From Diadema setosum (taxonomy: Eukaryota > Echinodermata > Echinoidea > Diadematoida > Diadematidae), in NCBI RefSeq assembly GCF_964275005.1, contig NC_092688.1, positions 24,739,440 to 24,803,439 on the forward strand: 64,000 nt of DNA, read 5' to 3'. Shown here one piece after another: positions 11,901 through 19,442 of this stretch (within the stretch, counting starts at the first letter, position 1; each line of letters opens with the position of its first letter). A program made the translations under genes and the position numbers. The notes under the pieces are model-generated. The model searched no databases and was not told the origin of the DNA. It saw only the letters and a program-made list of their open reading frames with translations.

Positions 11901-12939
11901 TCGTTACACTTCCCGCTGATCTGAAATTCCACTGGGTAGGTATATATATATAATTGCAGGAACTGTAAAGTGAGCTTCGTCTGATGAGCAAGTGATAACA
12001 TGGGAGGAGACGGAGGAAAGCGCAGAATCGTGGTGTTAAATGACTTGTCAGCTATCTCATCCTGCACATTAAATTTCAGGTAATTGACTGACTTCACTTC
12101 AAATGAAATTCTCGACCCGCAAGGTGCTTGTAGAATCCAGCTGTCCCCATTGCTGGCGCAAAGTCTGTCGCACCGCACCTTATGGGGCTCTGCTGGGTTC
12201 CCCGAACAATTTAGAGGTAAATCTGCAATGGATAAAGAGGGGGAAATAAAGTTCATCGTTATTCAGTGACAAATCATGAATTGAAGAAGAGCAAAATGAA
12301 ACCCCAAAAAACAAAACAAAACAAAACAACCAAACAATTCAGTATTTAACGCTTAACTTTTTTTCTTTGCCAAAAATCTTCAGATATCATTTCATCTATT
12401 TTTCTTTGAATTGAAATAATTGCTCTGCAGAAAAAGATGTCACTTGGGTTCTCAAGGTCCATTTGAAAGTAAAAGCTTTTCAAAACAAAGAAAAAAATCT
12501 TATCATGTCAGGCAATTTAGTGGCACATCACGATAGTCAAAGTGGAAATGGCTTTTAAACTCACGTAACAAATAGTTTGAGTGCATAGTAATCTATTGAA
12601 AGCAGTATTCAAGTTTGGAGCGCTTTTGGCAAATAAACACGACAGCACAATACAAATAAGCTAGGAAAATCAAATCGCTAAATAACCAATACACGACAAA
12701 AGAGAACAGCATAAAATTGAACTTTTAAGAAGTTCCAGTCCCAGGGTTAGGGCGAGAAGTGTTTGTGTTCACTAATTCCCTCCTTTCAATTACAGTGCAA
12801 CCTGACTAACAATAAAGAAAACAACGATATTCGTACATGTTTCTCCTGACAAACCGACTGACGGATAACAGCACAGGAAAACGACAGTAAACCATGCTAG
12901 GTCGGCCATTCTCCTGTCTTTTGCGACATTCAAAGTCAT
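242..12939 (-). CDS. SRCR/CUB/CCP transmembrane receptor gene, copy A (12 exons)
   Basis: Hand-built model with exons 12837-12939, 11899-12222, 9115-9339, 7799-7888, 7289-7393, 5308-5529, 4714-4761, 4270-4335, 3511-3567, 2991-3105, 2276-2597 and 242-1055. It predicts about 829 residues: signal peptide (about 1-33), CUB-like (35-142), group A SRCR (143-247), linker, CCP/Sushi (282-356), stalk (356-413), transmembrane helix (about 422-446) and cytoplasmic tail (447-829). Every junction keeps phase, and all extracellular exons after the first are phase 1-1. The summed length is one base over a multiple of three because of one frameshift in the last exon, which is followed by an in-frame TGA, so the tail is shortened or the assembly has an error. 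SRCR and CCP domains typically bind ligands or microbes. The tyrosine-rich tail suggests signalling through SH2 proteins, which is inference. I do not recognise a named orthologue. Confidence 0.75.
2224..2256. repeat. (CA)n microsatellite
   Basis: An uninterrupted CA run sits just downstream of the cytoplasmic exon donor of receptor A. Copy B has a (GA)n run at the same intron position (32632-32651). Confidence 0.9.
2276..2597 (-). CDS. Receptor A, first cytoplasmic exon
   Basis: The 322-bp exon has its acceptor CAG at 2598-2600 and a strong donor GTAAGT at 2270-2275. It begins with basic residues (RRRASHTSN) that extend the stop-transfer sequence of the previous exon. It carries tyrosine motifs HYYNIC and DPYHIYQD within an acidic stretch. 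Copy B differs at only a few residues, for example AEGH versus AEGQ. The exon starts in phase 2 and ends in phase 0, joining NVTCS to NQNHADKM of the terminal exon. Confidence 0.8.
2891..2955. repeat. (CA)n microsatellite
   Basis: This imperfect CA tract lies next to the donor of the transmembrane exon. A shorter CA tract is at the same place in copy B (33291-33360). Confidence 0.9.
2991..3105 (-). CDS. Receptor A, transmembrane exon
   Basis: The 115-bp exon runs from acceptor CAG (3106-3108) to donor GTGAGT (2985-2990). It encodes a hydrophobic helix of about 23 residues that starts VYIFAMAV and ends in a basic stop-transfer CRHHKKR. This places the N-terminal domains outside the cell and the tyrosine-rich part inside. 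The encoded protein is unchanged in copy B by eye. Confidence 0.85.
3252..3295. repeat. (GT)n(GA)n microsatellite
   Basis: Compound GT then GA run in an intron of receptor A. In copy B the same spot has expanded into about 90 bp of (TA)n plus GT and GA runs (33712-33892). Confidence 0.9.
3511..3567 (-). CDS. Receptor A, juxtamembrane stalk exon
   Basis: The 57-bp phase 1-1 exon has acceptor TAG (3568-3570) and donor GTGAGTTG. It encodes [18 protein letters not shown], a hydrophilic Thr-rich stalk just outside the membrane with no cysteine. Copy B has the same exon at 34109-34165 with one residue change (DAMETTT). Confidence 0.75.
4270..4335 (-). CDS. Receptor A, stalk exon 2
   Basis: The 66-bp phase 1-1 exon has acceptor CAG (4336-4338) and donor GTAAGATG. 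It encodes [20 protein letters not shown], rich in Ser and Thr and probably O-glycosylated stalk. In copy B (35208-35270) it is one codon shorter. Confidence 0.65.
4714..4761 (-). CDS. Receptor A, stalk exon 3
   Basis: The 48-bp phase 1-1 exon encodes [15 protein letters not shown]. The acceptor is TAG at 4762-4764 and the donor is GTCAGT, weaker than GTGAGT in copy B (35648-35701). Its small size makes it the least certain coding exon, but phase and conservation in the other copy support it. Confidence 0.6.
5308..5529 (-). CDS. Receptor A, CCP/Sushi domain exon
   Basis: The 222-bp phase 1-1 exon is a complete Sushi (complement control protein) module. It has four cysteines in order (GFCVYPG, LICDEGY, LQCVG, PFCW), the GY after Cys2 and a Pro before Cys4. 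The acceptor TTTTTTGACAG is strong. The predicted donor is the unusual GTTCGT; copy B has GTTTGC at the same point, and the phase fits the next exon. CCP modules mediate protein binding in complement regulators and adhesion receptors. Confidence 0.85.
5530..7288. other. Intron of receptor A with repeats
   Basis: This 1.76-kb intron separates the CCP exon from the linker exon. It holds CACTCAGCAAAAAAAG at 5577, which resembles a DNA-transposon end although I found no matching right end, and tRNA-derived SINE pieces at 6262-6780. The equivalent intron of copy B is 18 kb because of large insertions. I see no exon in it. Confidence 0.6.
6262..6780. mobile_element. tRNA-derived SINE fragments (three pieces, both orientations)
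   Basis: A minus-strand piece (about 6262-6455) has a tRNA-like head with A-box-like GGTGGTAGTGTT and B-box-like GGTTCAAGTACC. Two plus-strand pieces (about 6472-6560 and 6663-6775) each carry B box GGTTCGAGTCC or GGTTCGAGTTCC followed by the shared body CCGACATGTTTGTT, GTTGCGATCTTACA and TTTGTAGAGGGAGACA. The same family appears in copy B at 45040-45215 and 45345-45430. Inverted neighbouring copies give the locus some fold-back potential. Confidence 0.6.
7289..7393 (-). CDS. Receptor A, linker exon between SRCR and CCP
   Basis: The 105-bp phase 1-1 exon has acceptor CAG at 7394-7396 and donor GTGAGTAT. It encodes a polar segment ([29 protein letters not shown]) with one cysteine. It belongs to no domain family I recognise. 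The copy in B (54777-54881) keeps the E..GRNS/ERNS, K-W and CPR positions, so it is under constraint. Confidence 0.7.
7799..7888 (-). CDS. Receptor A, second SRCR exon
   Basis: The 90-bp phase 1-1 exon has acceptor CAG (7889-7891) and donor GTGAGCC. It encodes the C-terminal half of an SRCR domain, with cysteines in FEDCLQ, PDCSS and the closing LKCRG. Together with the exon at 9115-9339 it gives six cysteines, the group A pattern. Copy B has the equivalent at 55526-55612 (MDCQ, GDCLL, LKCQG). Confidence 0.75.
7918..8330. repeat. Two-unit tandem duplication of about 210 bp
   Basis: The motif AACCTTCAAAGACATTGATT recurs at 7919 and 8129, followed each time by the same intron sequence and the same LINE start (GGTGTGTTTCCTGATAAG). 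The unit includes host intron plus LINE, so it arose after the LINE inserted. Confidence 0.8.
7965..8950 (+). mobile_element. Decayed CR1/Jockey-type LINE reverse transcriptase fragment
   Basis: Plus-strand reading frames give [19 protein letters not shown] and FKKGDKFE, then [22 protein letters not shown] and FADDTNAFF. These are the fingers, palm and YADD-like regions of non-LTR reverse transcriptases of the CR1/Jockey group. It is broken by several stops and frameshifts. It sits in the intron between the two SRCR exons of copy A and is absent from copy B, so it inserted after the duplication or was lost from B. A 210-bp tandem duplication (7918-8127 and 8128-8330) spans its left edge. Confidence 0.75.
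9115..9339 (-). CDS. Receptor A, first SRCR exon
   Basis: The 225-bp phase 1-1 exon begins at acceptor AAG (9340-9342). It encodes the SRCR N-terminal half: [44 protein letters not shown] and RLSCRNGDY. The hallmark motifs VxLVDG, EG, VCxDGF, A..AC.ELGF and LSC are all present. The donor GTATTG at 9109-9114 is weak, but it alone keeps phase with the next SRCR exon before a TAG. Confidence 0.8.
9373..10861 (+). mobile_element. 5'-truncated CR1/Crack-type LINE with AATAAATA tail
   Basis: The copy starts abruptly inside the palm motif [11 protein letters not shown] and runs as one open frame (9376-10269, 297 codons) through [57 protein letters not shown] and LQKRALRIS. This is the C-terminal half of a CR1/Jockey-superfamily reverse transcriptase. 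A 590-bp 3' region ends in AATCAATAAATAAATAAAT. It lies in the intron upstream of the first SRCR exon, opposite in strand, and begins only about 33 bp from that exon. Copy B lacks it. Confidence 0.8.
10862..11898. other. Intron of receptor A without recognised features
   Basis: Intron sequence between the LINE tail and the CUB-like exon. It aligns loosely with 57915-59640 of copy B. It contains a short (GA)n run at 11658-11675. I see no coding exon. Confidence 0.6.
11899..12222 (-). CDS. Receptor A, CUB-like domain exon
   Basis: The 324-bp phase 1-1 exon has acceptor GCAG (12223-12226). It encodes about 108 residues. [16 protein letters not shown] matches the CUB core pattern (W.L.AP.G.RI.F.V) and it ends [14 protein letters not shown] like a closing CUB strand. 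Cysteines lie at [17 protein letters not shown] and GKCNE. It is degenerate, lacking the usual D-x-V-x-I-x-D string, so CUB is a moderate call. The donor that keeps phase is GAGG then GCAAGT, a GC-AG intron. Copy B lacks this exon. Confidence 0.65.
12223..12836. other. First intron of receptor A
   Basis: Sequence between the signal and CUB-like exons. It includes a short (AAAAC)n run at 12305-12332. Its right half aligns with 59670-60170 in copy B. No exon is seen. Confidence 0.6.
12837..12939 (-). CDS. Receptor A, first coding exon with signal peptide
   Basis: The exon encodes a hydrophobic leader ([20 protein letters not shown]) followed by a polar cleavage region (GET). I chose the Met at 12937-12939 ([11 protein letters not shown]) because copy B has a matching Met in frame (MALSIATDRRM). 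A second Met (MADLAW, 12907-12909) is also conserved and would give a shorter signal peptide. The open frame continues up to 13137, but that extension is interrupted by a TAA in copy B, so it is probably 5' UTR. The donor GTACGA leaves phase 1, which fits the CUB exon. Confidence 0.7.
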
Positions 12940-13372
12940 TATTTTGTCAAAGCAGCAACTGCGAACTTCCCGTCTAATCTGACGATTGGCCCCGTCTCTG
13001 TGCCGGTTATCCCTGCCTGTGACTCTTCCGTAATACCTATTTTCAATATTAAAGAATTTCGCCCTGGCCTGCGAGGGGTGCGGAGTGATCGGATGTAATT
13101 CTATAACAAGAAACAGTAACCACATTACAATCGACACAACGGGTCAAAGTGCGCGTGTTAATACTGCGCAGGACTGGTACCGTCGTTTGTGTGTCGAAGT
13201 ACAGTTTAATAAAGCAATTAGCATTCCGATATCCAGGCAGAAGAGGAAGGTACAGAGGCCGCTTTTAATGAATGTTATGCATTCGTTCAATATTTATAGA
13301 AGAAAAGGCTTATAGAATTCCCCCTCTCTCATTCCCTCTTTCAAACATTTATCCTTACTTTCATATCCGTGT
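12940..13372 (-). promoter_or_regulatory. Conserved 5' flank / 5' UTR of receptor A
   Basis: This stretch aligns with 60283-60640 upstream of copy B at clearly higher identity than the nearby introns. Shared blocks include CGCCCTGGCCTGCGA, TGTAATTCTATAACAAGAAA and AGTGCGCGTGTTAA. Conservation and position suggest 5' UTR and proximal promoter. I see no TATA box at a conserved place. This is inference. Confidence 0.4.
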
Positions 13373-13380
13373 TTGGATAC

Positions 13381-15215
13381 CAACGGCGTAGCCAGGATTT
13401 CATTTTTTTTTTTTTTTTTTGGGGGGGGGGGTTAGTCTGCGAGGGAGCGAAGCGACCGAGCCCGAGTGAGCGGAGCGAGCGAGGGGGGGGGGGGGAGGGT
13501 GTGGGAGGTGGGACGGTAAGAACTTTTTGCATTTTGATGTTGTAAATGGTGCAATTTGATGCATGTTTTTGCGCGTTTTATCGACAGTCCCACTTGTTTT
13601 TAGGTAGCAGTATATTTTGATGTAGATTATTATTGAACAATTTGCCTATAAAATTGTATAATTTAAATATACTTCTTGTATCAATTCTTTTCACTGAATA
13701 TCATGAACGCGACTGAACCCGAGCGAGCGGAGCGAGCGAGGGGGGAGGGGGGTGTCCCCCTCCCACGGTGAGAACTTTTTGCTTTTTGATGTTGAAAAAT
13801 GGTGCAATTTCATGCATGTTTTTGCGCGTTTTATCAACGTGAAACAGTCCCACTTTTTTAAGGTAGCAGTACTTGTATATTTTGATGTAGATTATTATTG
13901 AACAATTTGCCTATAAAATGGTATAGTTTAAATACACTTCTTGTATTAATTCTTTTCACTGAATATCATGAACGCCACTGAACCCGAGCGAGCGGAGTGA
14001 GCGAGGGGAGGGGAGGGTGTGGGAGGGGGGTGTCCCCCCTCCCACGGTGAGAACTTTTTGCATTTTGATGTTGCAAATGGTGCAATTTTATGCATGTTTT
14101 TGCGTGTTTTAACGAGTTGAAACAGTCCCACTTGTTTAAGGTTGCAGTATATTTTGATGTAGATTATCATTGAACAATTTGCCTACAATATCATGGTATA
14201 AATTAAATACACTTCTTGTATTAATTCTTTTTACTAAATATCATGAACGAGACTGAACTCGAGCGAGCGGAGCGAGCGGGGGGGGGGGGGAGGGGAGGGT
14301 GTGGGAGGGGGGTGTCCCCCCTCCCACGGTAAGAACTTTTTGCATTTTGATGTTGAAAATGGTGCAGTTTGATGCATGGTTTTGCGCGTTTTATCGACGT
14401 GAAACAGTCCCACTTGTTTAAGGTAGCAGTATATTTTGATGTAGATTATTATTGAACAATTTGCCATAAAATGGTATAACTTAAATACACCTCTTGTATT
14501 GATTCTTTTCACTGAATATCATGAACGAGACTGAAACCGAGCGAGCGGAGCGAGCGAGGGGGAGGGGAGGGTGTGGGAGGGGGGCGTCCCCCTCCCACGG
14601 TAAGACCTTTTTGTATTTTGATGTTGTAACTGGTGCAATTTCATGCATGTTTTTGCGCGTTTTATCGACGTGAAACAGTTGCACTTGTTTAAGGTAGCAG
14701 TATATTTTGATGTAGATTATTATTGAACAATTTGTCTATAAAACGGTATCATTTAAATAATCTTCTTGTATTAATTTTTACACTGAATATCATGAACGCT
14801 GTCTGTTCAGCAATCAAACAGAAAAAGCATGCACACGAGGGTGTAGATAGGGGCATATCCCCTCCCACACGAAAGTGATTTTTGCGTTTTCAGACCTGAA
14901 ATTCAGCGATCTGGTGCAAATTTTTGGTGCAATACTTTTTCATCGAAGTGTTAAAATCACGGAATTTAGCTCTTATTCCGAATGTGCATCATCTGTGTGT
15001 ATGTACAAAGTCTAGTGAGGTAGAGCTTGGGGGAAGGGGGATTCCCCCTCCCGCTCGCGAAGCTTTTGCGTTTTTAGAATTGAAATAAAGCGATCTGGGG
15101 CACACTTTTTGTGGAAAATTCGGAAATTGTCATTCCCAAAAATGTACCAAGTCTATAGTGGGTAACAAGCAATGAATGGGTGGCAAGATACCACTCCCAT
15201 ATTCAAGGGAGCCTC

Positions 15216-15246
<31 letters not shown>

Positions 15247-16065
15247 AGCTTTTAGAACTGAAATTCAACAATCTGGCACACACTTTTGTTGGAATATCTG
15301 GAAATTTGTCAATCAGAAGAGAAGTGTCTGTGGAAGGAGATTCTGTATAATTTAAACGTTTTGGTGCGCACTTTTTGTGTCATATTTGGAAAACTGTTTA
15401 TGTTCAAAGTGTAGCCACAGTCTACTTCTATGCATGGCGGGGGGGGGGGGGGGGAGGGGCGGGCGAGCAGGGAGAAGGCGAGGGCGAGTGTTATCTCCAT
15501 CTTTCCCTTACTATGGAGCTTTTGCCTTTTTAAGGTTGAAATTGAGATATCTCGTATACGCATATTTGATAGAATATTTAGGAAATCACCAAAAAGAAAA
15601 AAAAAACTGATTGGGGGTGGGGGGAAGACTGAGGGAGGAAAGGGTCTATTAAAAGGTGAAATTCCCCTTGTACATGAGGGAACTTTGAGTTTTCGGAATA
15701 TAAGTGATAAGTCTTGTGCACTCAGAATTAATCATTTTTTTTTGTTGTAAATCTAAAAAGTGTACTAAGCTAGGGAAAGAGGCACAGAGGGGGAGGGTTT
15801 GGGAGGGGAATACCCCCTCCTAAGCACGAGAGATTTTGCATATTTTGAATTGAAATTCAACAATCTGGTGCACACTTTGAGTGAAAGTTTCAAAAAAACA
15901 AATATGATCTTATTTGATGAAAGGTTGCAAAGGAGACCCGCTTCATGTGCATGCATACAGTACACACGCATTTTTTTTCCGCCTCCCAAATCCCCGGTCC
16001 AAATCTTAGGGGGGGGGGGGGGGGGGGCGACCGCCCCCATCGCCCCCCCCCTGGCTACGCCAGTG
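13381..16065. mobile_element. Non-autonomous hAT-like transposon with 8-bp target duplication
   Basis: The 2685-bp element starts CAACGGCGTAGCCAGG and ends in the inverse of CACTGGCGTAGCCAGG, imperfect 16-bp terminal inverted repeats of the CAGTGGCGTAGCC type common in hAT elements. It is flanked by the direct repeat TTGGATAC (13373-13380 and 16066-16073). Copy B keeps the unoccupied site near 60645 (GTTTGGATACGCC), so insertion followed the duplication. The inside is a minisatellite plus G-rich tracts, with no transposase frame. Confidence 0.85.
13440..14790. repeat. Minisatellite of about 260-280 bp inside the hAT-like element
   Basis: About five tandem units, each starting with GAGCGAGCGGAGCGAGCGAG followed by a G-rich stretch, then CCCTCCCACGGTGAGAAC, GATGCATGTTTTTGCGCG and TATATTTTGATGTAGATT. 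Starts lie near 13460, 13716, 13981, 14259 and 14535. More degenerate units (G-rich block, TTTTGCGTTTT, GATCTGG) continue to about 16000. Confidence 0.85.
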
Positions 16066-16847
16066 TTGGATACTCCCTTAGAAAAAGTACTTTCTGGCAG
16101 AACATGGATAAACAAAGAATTTCATTGTGTGTGTGCGTGATGTATGAGTAAGCTCATTATCCTCTTTCATAACTTTCAGTTTTGATTTATTGAGAATCAA
16201 GCCACATCATTCCACTGCATGGCAGGATTTGTGTGATGTACTGATGTTTTAATTTATTTCCTCTTTCAAAGAATGTGCAAAAGACAGTGCAATAAATGTG
16301 TTCAGGGTTAGATACAGCTGCCGCTACTGAATGATAAGACAGTTTTAATTTCTTAATTGCAACAACGCGCATCAATGCGCTTTCCAAGTGACGTAATCAG
16401 CAGAGCTATTACAATTATGTTAAGCATGAATTGGGAAGACGTTAATGCAGAAACATGCATACACTCTATTCAGCATATCCCTTTGAGGTTGCACAAAAAA
16501 AAAAAAATCTGTTATTTGTATCTCAGCTACATATGACACACAAAGATTACTATGCTCATATTGGTGTCGTCTGAAGGATATAGTTATAATGCTTTCTTGT
16601 ATTGTTTATACGGAATATCAGCAGCATTTTCCGTGATATGGGAAAGCCTCTGTTATGTTAAGATGAGAGAATTGATATTCCGTTTGGAGGTATTTCATAC
16701 ACTGTGCAAGTGCTTAAAAATCCAATTTTGAAGACGTTTAACATATCATTTTGATATAACTTGACACATTCAGTGAATGATAGTCATGTGATGTGACTCC
16801 GCATCACACACACACACACACACACACACAAACAAACCCAGAGATAG
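16066..16847. other. Flank shared with copy B, no gene seen
   Basis: This stretch aligns with 60650-61690. It has a (CA)n run at 16805-16830 and scattered poly-A. Short frames here are not conserved as protein in copy B. Confidence 0.55.
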
Positions 16848-18180
16848 ATTTTAGGTAAGGCAGAATCTGAAGGAGCAGACGCTAAGCTTTAAAATGATGT
16901 ATAACTCAATTCAATAGATTCTCCTAACCTTGGACAAAACGCACACGCTCTGGAAAAGTGTGAACTGAGAAAAGAGGCTCTGAAATACATGGTCTATTCA
17001 AGCGCTTACAGTAAAGAAAGGTAATTTTCTGCGCTTCTGAACCGGCCAAAATACGATGGAGAAGATTTAAAGCGATCAAGCCACGATACGCCGCGCTTTG
17101 TCGATTTTTGATGATCGTAGCGGAATCGCCGTCTGGTGAGATGGGGGTATTACCAAACGGTGCTAGCTGTGTGAAGAACGGGATAAAAACAGGATGTGAA
17201 CCATCGGAGCAACAACAATAGGGACTTTTCGATTTGCACGTTGAGCCAGGCGTCATCCTGTTATGACGTAGTTTTTACGCACTGCGCATGCGCGAGTGTC
17301 GACCCTTGATACGTCACAGCAGCAGCGCTGACATACAAACTACAGCGTCTGGTACCTACTTTATTTGCCCGTTTTCAATGTTTCGCACTATGCAACTGCC
17401 TACCGTAGTCCCACACATCCATTTACACATAATGCTGTACGAAACAGATCTTTGTGCCCTTTGGCCTAGCTAGTGCAGTAGTGCATTTGCCTAGTAGTCT
17501 TGCCATGCATCATGTTTTAAAATCCACATAATTCCTCCCAGGATACGCATCTAGTCAAAGACAAAATAAATATTACAAGTACAGAAACAAGTCACAAATT
17601 CCGAATATATGCACGCAAGGCACAGGTTGCCTCCTGCACACGCCACGAGACGTGACGCCGGCGCCCGAAATCGAAATGTGTTTTAGCAGCGGGTCAACGT
17701 GCAGACGTGACGCCTTGACGTACGGTTGCGCTCGGCGGCACGTCCTTCTCGTTCACCCAATCGAAAACTCCCTAATGAAGAGCTTATCAGACTATTAGAA
17801 AACAAGCTAAGATTGAGCATGCTCTATTAACAAATTTTGTCCATGATTGATACAACTTTGAAAGCAAGAGTATTATCATTTCAAAATTTATTGGAGTTAA
17901 AAAGGAAGAGTTTGCAAAGGATTTCCAAGAAATGAAAAGGCGCCAATAAGACATGCCTGATCACACTGCTCTTCAGAAAGGATTGTAGAAAAAAAAACTG
18001 AAAACACACTTTCCAGTTAATTTTATGATCCCAAACTAAAAAAAATAATGTAAAAGAAAAATAGCTCTTTTAGAAAATATGAAAACCACAAGATTGACTT
18101 GGTCCACCCGTTTCACCTTTTTTGAGTCCTCATGTAAGATCAAGGGGTGCGACATTTTGTTAGATTTGTGATGCACACAC
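16848..18180. mobile_element. Old diverged copy of the TGTGACC MITE family, split by a later MITE
   Basis: The internal sequence of the family is recognisable: AGAATCTGAAGGAGCAGACG, GTGTGAACTGAGAAAAGAGG, TATTCAAGCGCTTA, then after the interruption CACACTTTCCAGTTAATTTT and GAGTCCTCATGTAAGATCAA. The same diverged copy sits in unit B at 61690-62345, so it predates the duplication. Its ends have merged into CA runs. Confidence 0.65.
17221..17772. mobile_element. 552-bp MITE with TA target duplication
   Basis: The left end GGGACTTTTCGATT and the right end AATCGAAAACTCCC are imperfect inverted repeats, flanked by TA on both sides. Copy B lacks the element at the matching point (about 61930: CAACATTGAAGAG). 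The inside is CpG-rich (TGCGCATGCGCGAG, GACGTGACGCC). TA duplication suggests a Tc1/mariner-type source. No transposase frame is present. Confidence 0.75.
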
Positions 18181-18262
18181 ACACACACACACACATACAC
18201 ACACACACACACACACCCACACACACACATTCACACACACACACACACACATACACATACGT
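18172..18262. repeat. (CA)n microsatellite
   Basis: CA tract at the right edge of the duplicated unit. Unit B ends in a similar CA tract (62349-62384), so the duplication breakpoints may lie in these tracts. Confidence 0.85.
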
Positions 18263-18400
18263 GAATCGCATTGCAGACCCAGCTGAGGCACGCGGCTGGT
18301 TGTTATTCATAACTCTCTGCCCCAAAAAGGAACATACGCATAAAGACTTGAAAGGTTGGTCCGTCGGGTATTCGAGCTTGGGTCTGCCTGAATCGCTATG

Positions 18401-18475
18401 ACTCTCCGTGGCCGAGCGGTTAAGGCGTTGGCGTTCCATGCCAAAGTCCCGGGTTTGGTTCCTGGCGGAGACCAA
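18401..18475 (+). tRNA. tRNA-like sequence (pseudogene or SINE head)
   Basis: The stretch reads as a tRNA cloverleaf. The A-box region is GTGGCCGAGCGGTTAAGG, as in Leu/Ser tRNAs. The anticodon stem is TTGGC/GCCAA around the loop GTTCCAT (apparent anticodon TCC), the T arm is CCGGG-TTTGGTT-CCTGG, and the acceptor stem is nearly paired (CTCCG with CGGAG). The D arm and the anticodon do not belong to one normal tRNA type, and the T loop departs from TTCGA. A (TA)n tail follows. A SINE or pseudogene is more likely than a working tRNA. Confidence 0.45.
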
Positions 18476-18500
18476 TTTTTTCAACTTTTGCGCTTTTGCG

Positions 18501-18502
<2 letters not shown>

Positions 18503-18550
<48 letters not shown>
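18503..18550. repeat. (TA)n microsatellite
   Basis: Uninterrupted TA run directly after the tRNA-like sequence and a GCGCTTTTGCGC motif. Confidence 0.9.
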
Positions 18551-18554
<4 letters not shown>

Positions 18555-19190
18555 CATAATTATTGTAACGAAATTCGGTGGAACCGATTCGATCTAACCG
18601 TTTCGATTATAATTTGTTATGATCGATTGTGCCTATAACATAGAAAGGGGCACAATATCGAAACGTTGGACAAACGTTTCAAGGTGGTAGAGCATCATTA
18701 TACGTTTAAACATTTATTATCTAATATGCGGTTACTTGTTTGTCATGGGCAAGTTTGGATTATTTCAATACCAACTCCGGTTTAGACCGATGATACATGC
18801 CGAATTATAGTAACAATGTACAAGAGATACTGCTGAAATGTATAATCGTTGTACGAATTTAATAACCACGCCAACAGTGTAAATAATTTGAACGACTACT
18901 GCGGATATTTTCCACAAGGTTCTTGGCCATGCGGAATTGCCTCCTTTATCCGCGATAGGAGGGGAGGCATATAAATTGGCCGTTGTGTGACATAGTCCGC
19001 AACAAGTAGCCCGTGTATGCTGCTTTTCCAATATGTTGTTAACGTATATTTCTATATGTAAATAAACTGTACATGTGTTCCTGAATTGCAGTCTTCACTG
19101 TGTCTTCTTGAGAATTCTACCACAATACAACAGCGTGGAGAGTGGTGGTACATGTTCCTGAGTTGGAGCGCGCGCCGTTCTTGAGAAGAC
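18551..19190. other. Spacer without recognised genes
   Basis: Mixed sequence holding a short inverted motif around GAAACGTTGGACAAACGTTTC (18659-18681) and AATAAACTG near 19070. I see no exon supported by splice sites or homology. Confidence 0.5.
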
Positions 19191-19204
19191 CAACTAGCAA
19201 GTCA

Positions 19205-19345
19205 TTAGATTTCGGGTATACTGGTAATGTGACTTGTCGCATAGTCCGTGCCCAAGTTCTAGTCGTCGCCGTTGGATTTCGGGTATAATGGTAATGTGAC
19301 TTGTCGCATAGTCCGTGCCCAATCCAAGTTCCAGTCGTCGCCTGA
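19205..19345. repeat. Two-unit tandem repeat of about 66 bp
   Basis: GATTTCGGGTATACTGGTAA and its copy GATTTCGGGTATAATGGTAA each lead into TGTGACTTGTCGCATAGTCC. The units start at 19207 and 19273. Confidence 0.85.
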
Positions 19346-19442
19346 GGAAATTGGTAACGGTGCGATACTGCACTTTACTCCGTGCCAACGATACCTGTGC
19401 CACCATATGATTGTGAAAGGTGTTCCACGTTAGCGTGATTGA

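Larger units (their letters stand above)
1..18340. repeat. Segmental duplication unit A
   Basis: This unit matches the stretch from about 30400 to 62370 in the same order and orientation. The opening bases correspond to about 30404, the tail exons to 30635-33501, the CCP exon to 36581, the SRCR exons to 55526-57673, the signal exon to 60177, and 16090-18180 to 60640-62350. The left edge is at or beyond the window start. Copy-specific insertions (LINE fragments, an hAT-like element, a TA MITE) interrupt the match. Identity by eye is very high over 1 to about 3600 and much lower further right. The unit carries exactly one receptor gene. Confidence 0.85.

Noticed and set aside
12940-13137. Upstream in-frame Met with a hydrophobic start (MSIVMWLLFLVIEL) before the receptor A signal exon
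   Set aside because: Copy B has a TAA in this extension, and a better conserved Met and signal peptide lie downstream.
15430-16151. Several glycine- and proline-rich frames
   Set aside because: They come from G runs and C runs inside the hAT-like element and have no conserved residues.
18036-18401. Frames rich in Cys-Val or His-Thr; similar ones at 2156, 20157, 33268, 62194 and 62817
   Set aside because: They are translations of CA/GT microsatellites.
19020-19200. Possible LTR remnant with AATAAA and a GTGGAGAGTGG primer-site-like motif
   Set aside because: No second LTR, no flanking duplication and no internal domain were found.
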